Made by a program: the position numbers and the translations under genes | Shown here: positions 33,496 through 41,196 of the stretch, piece after piece | How the letters are laid out: each line of letters opens with the position of its first letter | How positions within the stretch are numbered: the first letter of the stretch is position 1 | Assembly: GCA_045636265.1 (NCBI GenBank) | Contig: JAZTXD010000170.1 | Span: forward strand, 1-64,000 | Reading direction: 5' to 3' | DNA: 64,000 nucleotides | Source: Flemingiibacterium sp045636265 | GTDB lineage: Bacteria > Bacillota > Clostridia > Oscillospirales > CAG-272 | The notes under the pieces: generated by a model | Told to the model about the DNA's origin: nothing | What the model saw: the letters and a program-made list of their open reading frames with translations, nothing else | Databases searched by the model: none

Positions 33496-35235
33496 TCACC
33501 CGCCCATGAGCTCGCGCACCTTATCCTTGCGGAGCATGAGCACGCGGCGGGATTTGCCGCCAATTTTCTTCGAGTGTGTGTTCTCGCCGCCATCTGTATT
33601 AATGAAACCTTCATCAGCAAGAGTCTTGCCGAGCGCCTTGGTTGAGATCGTGAAACCCTCTCCCTGATCGTCACAGAATTTCTTGACTGCGCGTTGTGTG
33701 GCATCGAAGAAAAGATAATAGAATTCCTCATCCTCAAAACCGAAACAGTTTGTCGGCAGAATTCCGCTTGCATCATTTAGCGCAACAACCACCGCATGAC
33801 CGCATTCGATCAGCGCGAGGAACTTCCGCACGAAAATATGCGTCGGGCGATCTTCTTCAACTGCATCGGACTGTCTTGCGGCGTGCTTAAGAAGAATTGA
33901 TTTGTATACTGCTATCATATCCTCCGCTTCCGAATCGGTCAGCGTATGATGTGTAAGCAGAAAAGAAAGCATCATATCAAATCCAATCTGCAGACACGCA
34001 AGTGTATCGGGAATACGATCGTGGAAGATGACGCGGTATTCTTTCAAACGATTTCTCCATGCTGTGCGCTCGCGCTGATAGGTTTCATTTAACTCGCGCA
34101 GGAAAGATTCCACATCACGGAGATGCGTACATTTCAGCCAAGCAATATACGCGAACATGATCTGTGTCAGTTCACCCTTTGCCGCGGATTCCTGTAATTC
34201 GGTGAGCTTCGCAAGCTCAATCTGTCCCGGTTTCATCTCGATGCAGAACAGTCGCGCCGTACCGCTCTCACCGATGTCGGGCGCAAACTCTGCGGTGACG
34301 ATTACGTTCCCCTGCGGCGGTCTTGCTTCTCGGAGTTTGATCTCCGGCGATATTCGATTGCGCGCGGCGCGATCACCGTAACCACGAGCCAGCGTCTGCA
34401 TGATGGCTTTCATGTTCTCGCTCTCACGTCTGCTGCATGGATGGTAATCGTCCACGCAAGTGAGCACATCCTTCAGCGCGAATGCATTGTAAATGATGCT
34501 GTTCGCCGTGTCGCGGAAACTCATGGGAAGATCGGTGGCAGAGAAGCTTCCGAAGAAAGAAAGCATCAGCGCGGCGACGGTGCTTTTCATACTGCCGGTT
34601 CTGCCGAGTAACGCGAAAATAAATTTCGGTTCATGACCGATCTGCCGCAGGAATTCATTCAGCGGTGAGAGGAACACAAGCGCGAGACATGGGTAAGCAA
34701 TTTCCGCAGGCAGACATTTGCCGTGCAGAAGAGCGGTAAGAATTTTGAAGTCGGCATCCCCGTCCGCAAGAAAATAGCTCTCTTGTTTTCCATGTAAGCG
34801 AACATCATGTTTTCCCCCGGGCATGAGATATTCCCATGCGCCGTTGATCTGTTTCCAGCCGGTGTGAGCAAAGACGGATTTCTTTGTCGCATACTTTGCC
34901 GTGCTTTTCATGGCGTGACGGATGTGCTTTTCTACCTGCGATACAACTTCGATATCAAGCGAAGCATCCCAGCGGTTGAGCATCCACTCCAGCCGCTCAA
35001 GTTCTGAAGCGGCTACCTCCACTTCTGGAAGAGTTCTCCCGTCCTCGTCGGTGCCGCTCACAAGATAGCGGCGCGTCAGCTCCGTGCCGTCATCCACAGT
35101 GATCTCGCAGACGATGCGCGGCGCGAAGTTGCAGAGGCGGATATACGCCTCACCTTGCTTTGAGATCTTTCTGTAATACAGGCAGCCGTCGATGATCTCA
35201 TACGGCGGTGCGTAAATGTTTTCGGATTCATTCAT
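33496..35235 (-). CDS. DUF927-like P-loop ATPase of the mobile element
   Basis: A 579-residue protein with Walker A in LGRTGSMKSTVAAL (about 220), a Walker B-like VLTCVDDYHP, and GNVIVTAEFAPD further on. The N-terminal half (about 1-190) matches DUF927-type proteins of integrative elements and phages, which are thought to act as replicative or packaging helicases. The C-terminal quarter carries a winged-helix-like segment (TISTKALGKTLADEGFINTD). The start at 35235 has an AAGGGGG site. It probably supports replication of the excised element, which is inference from context. Confidence 0.75.
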   Translation of the reverse strand: MNESENIYAPPYEIIDGCLYYRKISKQGEAYIRLCNFAPRIVCEITVDDGTELTRRYLVSGTDEDGRTLPEVEVAASELERLEWMLNRWDASLDIEVVSQVEKHIRHAMKSTAKYATKKSVFAHTGWKQINGAWEYLMPGGKHDVRLHGKQESYFLADGDADFKILTALLHGKCLPAEIAYPCLALVFLSPLNEFLRQIGHEPKFIFALLGRTGSMKSTVAALMLSFFGSFSATDLPMSFRDTANSIIYNAFALKDVLTCVDDYHPCSRRESENMKAIMQTLARGYGDRAARNRISPEIKLREARPPQGNVIVTAEFAPDIGESGTARLFCIEMKPGQIELAKLTELQESAAKGELTQIMFAYIAWLKCTHLRDVESFLRELNETYQRERTAWRNRLKEYRVIFHDRIPDTLACLQIGFDMMLSFLLTHHTLTDSEAEDMIAVYKSILLKHAARQSDAVEEDRPTHIFVRKFLALIECGHAVVVALNDASGILPTNCFGFEDEEFYYLFFDATQRAVKKFCDDQGEGFTISTKALGKTLADEGFINTDGGENTHSKKIGGKSRRVLMLRKDKVRELMGG

Positions 35236-35516
35236 GTTGAATCCCCCTTTCAAAAAATGTTACGGAAGCTTCCGTACGTCATATCAATGTCTCCGATTTT
35301 ATAAAACCGAGAAAAAACTGTGACCGGTCAAAAATGCTTCTGCAAAATTTTGTGACAAGAGAATTGACAGATGCCGAAAAGTGTGATATAATGAAATAGA
35401 ACAAATGTTCTGCGCGGTTTACTGCGGCGCTTGGAGACAGAGGTTCTGATACGATAAAAACAAAAAATCGTTCTCCGTGCGAAGAACGATCGTGAAGAAA
35501 TTATGATTGAGGTAAG

Positions 35517-36668
35517 ATGGACAAACGACTGATAGAAACGAAAAAGACAGGCATCTGTAATTTTGATTACTTCTGTGTTGACAGTACAGCAAAAGAAATT
35601 GCAATAAACGACGTGACGGTGCCTCATGGTCAGATAGCATGGGAAGTGAGTATGCTCGGTAGGGAGTATATCACCGAGCTATTGCTGCTTGGCGGATATC
35701 TGCGACAGAGCTTTCTGCGTGCGGATATGTGTACGTTCAAAATTGAGAATTACCGTGAAGTCAAGGAGCGAATTCTTGCAGTCATAGACTTCATAAAAGA
35801 CACACCGCCGTTCTCGCATTTTGATACGCAATGTTCACGAGAGGTTGTTTTAGATGTGTTTTCGGGCGAGCATCTGAAAATCTTGGAGCATGAATCGCAG
35901 GAGAATCCCAATTTCAAGCACAGCAACCGATGGTATCAGATGCTCGCCGCCTTTGTGAACATATATATGTACCTCTGCACCGATACAGCAAATTTTGCAA
36001 CGCTCATACTGAATTTCACGCAAAATGCAGTGGAGCACAATTGCCGTGATACAAAGAGCCTTGCCAATCTTGCATTGATTTTCTTCTCGAGCCGTGAGGT
36101 TGCCGATTTGCTTGACAAATCCAATCCTGTTGAGTGCGCGGAAAGCGTGACCATGCGTCCGCGTGCTACGATTGTTCCGGCGATTCCATTTGATGAAAAT
36201 ATGCCCGATGCCGTTGAAATCAAGAAGCGTATCTACTACGGCAGACTGATGGATTTCTTTGTCGCCGATTTCTTCGATGCCCTTGCATGCGGACACTATT
36301 TGTGGCAATGCAAATACTGCGTACGGTATTTTCTGATGACAACCGGACACCGCCAACTCTACTGCCAGACACCACCGCCCGGGGAGAAGTATCCCTGCTA
36401 CAAGCTTGCCAAGAATCGTCGGACTGCGACAGCGGAAACAAAGGCTAACAAGCAAGCGGCAGCAGATAATCCGCTGCATATTCTTTGGAAGAAATGCGAT
36501 GATGCCATCCGCAAGAGAAAGAGTCGCGGAACGATAAGCGAGGAAGAATGTGCAAAAGCGGACGCGTATGTCAAGGATTGCTATGACCGTGCGATACGCG
36601 ACCCGGGGTACGCTGAAAAGCAGTACAAGGCGGATATAGAGTTGGAGCACATATTCAAGCAACACTAA
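35517..36668 (+). CDS. DUF6076-like protein with zinc-finger segment
   Basis: A 383-residue protein of unknown function. The middle carries WQCKYCVRYFLMTTGHRQLYC, a Cys-x2-Cys...His...Cys metal site, followed by RRTATAETKANKQAAADN and a helical tail. I associate this layout with DUF6076, a family often found on clostridial mobile elements. It is divergent from the ATPase gene and forms an operon with the next gene, 14 bases away. A zinc-dependent nucleic-acid-binding role is likely, but only by inference. Confidence 0.65.
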   Translation: MDKRLIETKKTGICNFDYFCVDSTAKEIAINDVTVPHGQIAWEVSMLGREYITELLLLGGYLRQSFLRADMCTFKIENYREVKERILAVIDFIKDTPPFSHFDTQCSREVVLDVFSGEHLKILEHESQENPNFKHSNRWYQMLAAFVNIYMYLCTDTANFATLILNFTQNAVEHNCRDTKSLANLALIFFSSREVADLLDKSNPVECAESVTMRPRATIVPAIPFDENMPDAVEIKKRIYYGRLMDFFVADFFDALACGHYLWQCKYCVRYFLMTTGHRQLYCQTPPPGEKYPCYKLAKNRRTATAETKANKQAAADNPLHILWKKCDDAIRKRKSRGTISEEECAKADAYVKDCYDRAIRDPGYAEKQYKADIELEHIFKQH

Positions 36669-36682
36669 AAGGAGGTTCGCGG

Positions 36683-38137
36683 TTGGATAACGATTCGTAC
36701 AAAACAAATGCATACAAACTGCTCGCCGGTATTTCCGACCGCGAACTTCGCAAGGACGAGAGTGTTACCAAAATCAAGGCAATGATCGAAGCGCGGGAAC
36801 TGTTTCTGTGGGAGATAAACGATGATATCTTGAAACTGAAACTGTTTCATTCCGAGCTGATCGAGGAGGGCGAGAAGTACGCAGATTCCGGGTGGGTGAA
36901 TCAGAAATGGTTCAAAGAAGGCGAATACCATTGGATGTATCAACTTCGCCCGGTGCCGGAGCGAGCGGAAGATTACAACGAGTATTTTATCCGCGCTATA
37001 AGGGAGCGAAATAACATATATATCGCACATTTTCTGCATTATTACGAAGGTATTCTCAACAGCCGAGCCATGCGATTTATCGAAACCTACGCCATTAGTT
37101 TAAGCTATTTCGCCGATCTGAAGCTCACTTTTGTCAGCATTCTGTGGGAGGAGTTTCTGAAGTATGATCCTGCGAATCCGATTCCGCTTCTGCAGATCAT
37201 CAAGCTGAAGGTCAGCCGTGCATGGCACAAGATGGTAGCAAAACAGATCGGTGCGGTCACGGTCAATGAAAAGGTATATGCTAATTGGCGGAAGATTTCG
37301 GTAATTGCAAAGAAATACCGCGAAGAAAATCTGACGCTTGAGCAGTTTGAGGCGAAGACATTGACCGAACTGTCCAAGCTCACGAAGCGGGATATACGCT
37401 ATGCTTTACGGATGCTTTCAGGTTGGCGGGATGCTCTGCCGATTTCATATAAGCCGAGTCCCGAGCAATATCACGGTCGCGAGCCGAGATGCGCGTACGC
37501 CGATACGTTGCCCGACACGAGCGCGGAACCGATCGATGCCCCACTTATGCGTGAGGAACTGCGAAACGCGTTCACAGCGGCGTTTGTGCCCCTGACGGCG
37601 ACAGAACGGGAGCTGTTCGCGGATGTCAACGGTGTGGATACGAAGTCGTTTGAAATATTGCCGCAAATTTCAAAAAGTGATCTTTCTATGAAGTACGGCT
37701 ATGCCGACGAATCGGGAATCAACAAGGCGGAAGGTGCGCTTCATTACAAAATTGTTGGGGAGTTGAGTGCAATTCGCTATACCGATTCGGTGGGAGTTGT
37801 ACGCATTTCGCCACCGGAGGGGTACGAGAAAAAGAAGAACACCGTATATTACAACTACTTTCCACGATGCGAAGCAGAAGGCGGCGTAATTGCGGTGGAT
37901 ATTTCGAGGAAAGACACGATCGACCATGAAGTGATAGAACTTGCTGAAGGTGATACCACGCTCAGTCATCGGTATGCCAAGCTTGCGGCGGAACTGCTGA
38001 ATAGACGGCGATTGGCGGATGAAAAACGCAAGCTTCCGTGGCGGACGATGACAGTGTGGTTTCCGACGCAGGAGATTGATCTGATAAAAGAACGTATTTG
38101 CCAAACGGCAGGGGACAAATCATATATACAAAAGTGA
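36683..38137 (+). CDS. Element-encoded protein, possibly a diverged sigma-like factor
   Basis: A 484-residue protein with a TTG start supported by AAGGAGG 9 bases upstream. Residues about 110-235 read like sigma-70 region 2 and 3: HFLHYYEGILNSRAMRF, LTFVSILWEEFLKYDP, LQIIKLKVSRAWHKM, then YANWRKISVIAKKYREEN and LSKLTKRDIRYAL. The resemblance is by pattern only. The C-terminal half (about 330-484) has a basic SPPEGYEKKKNTVYYNYF segment and no family I know. It pairs with the DUF6076-like gene on the plus strand. Confidence 0.5.
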   Translation: MDNDSYKTNAYKLLAGISDRELRKDESVTKIKAMIEARELFLWEINDDILKLKLFHSELIEEGEKYADSGWVNQKWFKEGEYHWMYQLRPVPERAEDYNEYFIRAIRERNNIYIAHFLHYYEGILNSRAMRFIETYAISLSYFADLKLTFVSILWEEFLKYDPANPIPLLQIIKLKVSRAWHKMVAKQIGAVTVNEKVYANWRKISVIAKKYREENLTLEQFEAKTLTELSKLTKRDIRYALRMLSGWRDALPISYKPSPEQYHGREPRCAYADTLPDTSAEPIDAPLMREELRNAFTAAFVPLTATERELFADVNGVDTKSFEILPQISKSDLSMKYGYADESGINKAEGALHYKIVGELSAIRYTDSVGVVRISPPEGYEKKKNTVYYNYFPRCEAEGGVIAVDISRKDTIDHEVIELAEGDTTLSHRYAKLAAELLNRRRLADEKRKLPWRTMTVWFPTQEIDLIKERICQTAGDKSYIQK

Positions 38138-38163
38138 GAGGATTATGTGCCTCTCACTTTCAA
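38131..38163 (+). terminator. Terminator overlapping the preceding stop codon
   Basis: The stem AAAGTGAGAGG/CCTCTCACTTT is perfect over 11 bp. Only a short T-run follows. Confidence 0.65.
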
Positions 38164-38244
38164 GTTGCGTTATTTCCTTTGAAGTTATATTTGTGCGACG
38201 AGTGCTGTGATACGCCGGAGATTTCGCTTTTTCCACCATTTACA

Positions 38245-38523
38245 TCATTCATCCGATATTTTTGTTGTCATTGCTTCAGCAATGATCCGTGCGCCGATTG
38301 CAAATCCCTTGATAAATGCTTCGCGCTCGGTTAAATCGTGCATCTCGGCGGAACAGTCGGCATATTTTTCGAAGATTGCCTTTTCCTCATCGTTCAGCCG
38401 TCCGAGGAGGTCTTCCTGATGTCGAACCACCAGTGCCAGCAGTTCCGCATACGCGCTGTCTTTCTTGAACGGTCGCTCCCATGGGGAGATGTTGCCGAAC
38501 CATAGGTCTTCCAGAATGCTCAT
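38245..38523 (-). CDS. DUF6809-like small protein
   Basis: A 92-residue helical protein beginning SILEDLWFGNISPWER and ending with EAFIKGFAIGARIIAEAM. This layout matches DUF6809, a family common on clostridial integrative elements. The function is unknown. The start at 38523 has GGGGAGGTGAG upstream; a longer in-frame start lies inside the leader hairpin. It marks the right part of the mobilizable element core. Confidence 0.7.
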   Translation of the reverse strand: MSILEDLWFGNISPWERPFKKDSAYAELLALVVRHQEDLLGRLNDEEKAIFEKYADCSAEMHDLTEREAFIKGFAIGARIIAEAMTTKISDE

Positions 38524-38546
38524 TTTTCTCACCTCCCCGTAATGAG

Positions 38547-38588
38547 AGAGCGGCTCCGCTTCGGTAAACACCGATTCAGAGCCGCTCT
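38547..38588. other. Long hairpin upstream of the DUF6809-like gene
   Basis: Arms AGAGCGGCTC (38547-38556) and GAGCCGCTCT (38579-38588) enclose a second stem CGGT/ACCG. It lies about 10 bases before the ribosome binding site, so it may be a leader control structure, or the end of the transfer element. Confidence 0.5.
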
Positions 38589-38789
38589 GTTATTATGAAA
38601 TTTTCGTTGATATTTCGCCATGTACACTACCTCCTTTTCGTGGCAGTACACACCATATCACAGAAAGAGTGAAATGTCCAGAGAGAATGACGAAAATGTT
38701 TTATTTGATAAAATGTGATAAACTCTGTCGCACGACCATGTAAAAATGTGATCGAAACCAGCCTAATTGTAAATAATTATGTGACTCCG

Positions 38790-38818
38790 TTGATTTTTCG
38801 GTGAAATCGGTGTATAAT
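38790..38818 (+). promoter_or_regulatory. Promoter of the DUF4143 ATPase gene, with nearby direct repeats
   Basis: TTGATT (38790-38795) and TATAAT (38813-38818) are 17 bp apart. Two 17-base repeats of the form TGTAAAARTGTGATMGA lie at 38739-38755 and 38849-38865, bracketing the promoter. A third partial unit, AAAATGTGAT, lies at 38710-38719. The rest of the 38,589-38,874 gap shows no gene. Confidence 0.6.
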
Positions 38819-38874
38819 AATAGTGTGATGAAACAGCACAAAAACTCCTGTAAAAGTGTGATAGAGGACAAGAT

Positions 38875-40215
38875 ATGGAAAGATTGATATTAAAGCGCCT
38901 GTTTGAGTGGAAGAATTCCCCCTACCGTAAGCCGCTGATTCTCAAAGGCGTGCGTCAGGTGGGAAAGACTTGGATTCTCAAGGAATTCGGCAGACGTTAT
39001 TATGAAAACACCGCTTATTTCAACTTCGATGAAAACGAGGAATACAAACAGTTCTTCGAAACTACAAAGGACGTAGACCGAATTCTGCAAAACCTGATGC
39101 TTGCAAGCGGACAGAAGATTGTGCCAGAGAAGACACTTATTATCTTCGATGAGGTGCAGGACTGCCCGAAGGTTATCAATTCCATGAAATATTTCTGCGA
39201 GAACGCGCCGCAGTATCATATTGCCTGCGCAGGCTCGCTTCTCGGTATCGCTTTGGCAAAACCGTCCGCGTTCCCCGTGGGCAAGGTCAACTTTATGCAG
39301 ATCGACCCGATGACCTTTACGGAATTTCTGCTTGCCAACGGTGACGAGAATCTTGCGGCGTACCTTGACAGCGTGGATACCATTGAGCCAATTCCGGATG
39401 CCTTTTTCAATCCGCTGTACGAAAAACTCAAAATGTACTATGTCACAGGCGGTATGCCCGAATCGGTACTCATGTGGACGGAAGCGCGGGATGTTAACGC
39501 AATGCAGGAATCGCTGTCGAATATCATCGGTGCATACGAACGCGATTTTGCCAAGCATCCGAATATCAGCGAGTTCCCGAAGATCTCGATGATCTGGAAG
39601 TCCATCCCATCCCAGCTTGCAAGAGAAAACAAGAAATTCATATATAAGGTTGTCAAAGAAGGCGCGAGAGCAAGGGAATATGAAGACGCACTGCAATGGC
39701 TTGTGGATGCCCGATTGGTGCATAAGGTTTACCGAAGTACTGCTCCCGGAATTCCCGTGTCTGCTTATGATGATTTGTCCGCATTCAAGATTTATTTGGT
39801 GGACGTCGGGCTTCTGCGCCGCTTGGCACAGCTTGCCCCGACAGCATTCGGCGAGGGCAACCGACTGTTTACAGAATTCAAAGGAGCGTTGACCGAGAAT
39901 TACGTTCTGCAGACGCTGGTCACGCAATTTGAGGTCATGCCGCGCTATTGGAGTCAAACGAATCCTCCTTATGAAGTGGATTTTCTCATTCAGAGGGATA
40001 ACGATATCTTCCCCGTGGAAGTGAAATCCGAAGCTAACACTACGAGCAAGAGTTTAAGGAAGTTTAAGGAATTGTTCGCCGATCAAACAAAGCTTCGCGT
40101 GCGTTTTTCGCTGGATAATTTGAAGCTTGACGGCGATGTGTTGAATATTCCGCTGTTTATGGCAGATCAGGCGGATAGGCTCATTGGATTGGCATTGGAG
40201 AATAGAAAATGGTAG
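38875..40215 (+). CDS. AAA-type ATPase with DUF4143 and nuclease-like C-terminus
   Basis: A 446-residue member of the AAA_14/DUF4143 family. Walker A is GVRQVGKTWILKEF (about 25-38) and Walker B is TLIIFDEVQDCPK. The sensor-like CAGSLLGIAL follows, then the DUF4143 domain (about 200-400). Near the end, YEVDFLI and FPVEVKSE form a PD-(D/E)xK-like pair. These proteins are widespread on mobile DNA, and their role is unsettled. The gene is monocistronic, with its own promoter, and its 3' end overlaps the converging HTH gene by 162 bases. Confidence 0.88.
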   Translation: MERLILKRLFEWKNSPYRKPLILKGVRQVGKTWILKEFGRRYYENTAYFNFDENEEYKQFFETTKDVDRILQNLMLASGQKIVPEKTLIIFDEVQDCPKVINSMKYFCENAPQYHIACAGSLLGIALAKPSAFPVGKVNFMQIDPMTFTEFLLANGDENLAAYLDSVDTIEPIPDAFFNPLYEKLKMYYVTGGMPESVLMWTEARDVNAMQESLSNIIGAYERDFAKHPNISEFPKISMIWKSIPSQLARENKKFIYKVVKEGARAREYEDALQWLVDARLVHKVYRSTAPGIPVSAYDDLSAFKIYLVDVGLLRRLAQLAPTAFGEGNRLFTEFKGALTENYVLQTLVTQFEVMPRYWSQTNPPYEVDFLIQRDNDIFPVEVKSEANTTSKSLRKFKELFADQTKLRVRFSLDNLKLDGDVLNIPLFMADQADRLIGLALENRKW

Positions 40216-40485
40216 GTACATTGTACGTTGTTCAATAAAAAAATCGCCTTCCGAGTCAATAAAACTCGAAAGGCGTAGCTCCTTACCATTACTGGTAACA
40301 GAGACTCCGGTCATTCGACCGATGAGGAGAGCCTTCTCGGTTGGAATCAGGTGATCACCGCTGAGCCAGCCATAGACTGTTCTCTTGGTTACACCTGCAA
40401 CCTTGGCAGCTTCCCCCAACCGATCAGGGCAGTAAGCCCCTAAAATGTGGCGTGCGAAAACAATTCTGTCGTTTTTACTGATCAT
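40054..40485 (-). CDS. HTH regulator (YdaS/Cro-like), C-terminus reading through antisense of neighbour
   Basis: A 143-residue frame whose first 60 residues form a Cro/YdaS-type helix-turn-helix: RLGEAAKVAGVTKRTVYGWL, then HLIPTEKALLIGRMTGVSVT. AAAGGAG precedes the ATG. From about residue 88 the frame runs antisense to the DUF4143 gene and looks non-native, so the original C-terminus was probably lost when the two genes were joined. The promoter carries a 22-bp perfect palindrome over the -35 box, consistent with autorepression. Confidence 0.7.
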   Translation of the reverse strand: MISKNDRIVFARHILGAYCPDRLGEAAKVAGVTKRTVYGWLSGDHLIPTEKALLIGRMTGVSVTSNGKELRLSSFIDSEGDFFIEQRTMYLPFSILQCQSNEPIRLICHKQRNIQHIAVKLQIIQRKTHAKLCLIGEQFLKLP

Positions 40486-40584
40486 AGTAAATTCTCCTTT
40501 TCATAATTAATAAAAATAATCGGTTAATAAAAATAATTATTTTACTAATTACTGTTTCGCTGCACATGGAGAATGACCACTTTT

Positions 40585-40626
40585 ATTGTAGCACAAATCT
40601 GTCAAAAAGTCAATATATTGACTTTT
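40585..40626 (-). promoter_or_regulatory. Promoter and operator of the HTH gene
   Basis: On the minus strand TTGACT (40608-40613) and TACAAT (40585-40590) are 17 bp apart. The palindrome AAAAGTCAATATATTGACTTTT without its outer A/T pair (full extent 40605-40626, 22 bp, perfect) covers the -35 box. Confidence 0.8.
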
Positions 40627-40736
40627 CTATCGTCAGTATAATAGTATGAGCGCATATAACCGTGGAATTTGGTTTTCACATATTCATTAGATAAGTGGGA
40701 AACGATTTCCGTTTTGAAATTTATATCCTTTTACTA

Positions 40737-40988
40737 TTAGTCATCAAAATATGGGCACCCCAATTTGCACTCAGGATAATTACCACAGCCGCATTCTCGG
40801 CATAGCAGTGGCATATTTGAATTTCTATACTCATACGGATATTCTGTCATCATATTGTCAAAGTCATAGTCATCCTCGATAACAACAATATCACAGTTGT
40901 TTTTTTCGCTGCGGTTGCAGACATCCGGTGTTGGAACGAAGATTTCTTTTGCGGTTCCGCTTGGTTTATTCTTCAAATTATCAATCAT
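40737..40988 (-). CDS. Small Cys-rich protein, unknown
   Basis: An 83-residue acidic protein. The C-terminal end has five closely spaced cysteines (LLCRECGCGNYPECKLGCPY), which looks like a compact metal-binding tail. A sixth Cys pair lies in the middle (CNRSEKNNC). CAGGAGAT precedes the ATG. I do not recognise a family. Its promoter carries the same upstream palindrome, at the same distance, as the FtsH/PolC-like operon, so it is probably co-regulated with that operon. Confidence 0.6.
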   Translation of the reverse strand: MIDNLKNKPSGTAKEIFVPTPDVCNRSEKNNCDIVVIEDDYDFDNMMTEYPYEYRNSNMPLLCRECGCGNYPECKLGCPYFDD

Positions 40989-41050
40989 TTTAATCTCCTG
41001 TTTAGATTACACTTTATAAATAATTCTATGTATCTGTTTGCTATATCAAC

Positions 41051-41115
41051 ATAATATCATATCAAAACACCATAGTCAATAGGCTCATAATGTGTAGTGA
41101 AACGGCGTTTCACAA
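41051..41115 (-). promoter_or_regulatory. Promoter of the small Cys-rich gene with shared upstream palindrome
   Basis: TTGACT (41074-41079) and TATTAT (41051-41056) on the minus strand are 17 bp apart. The 17-bp palindrome GTGAAACGGCGTTTCAC (41097-41113) is centred at 41105, 26 bp upstream of the first base of the -35 box. The same 19-mer recurs at 43788-43806. Confidence 0.75.
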
Positions 41116-41118
41116 ATG

Positions 41119-41166
41119 AAGCAAGAGCATCTACAAACAATAATGTAGGTGCTCTTGCTTTTTTAT
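41119..41166 (+). terminator. Long hairpin with T-run in an unassigned position
   Basis: Arms AAGCAAGAGCATCTAC and GTAGGTGCTCTTGCTT (one mismatch) are followed by TTTTATT on the plus strand. The neighbouring genes are both on the minus strand, so on the plus strand it terminates no known gene. It may instead form the 3' structure of the DUF3800 message. Confidence 0.6.
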
Positions 41167-41196
41167 TGATTTTTGTGGAAGCTGATAAGAGAGAAT

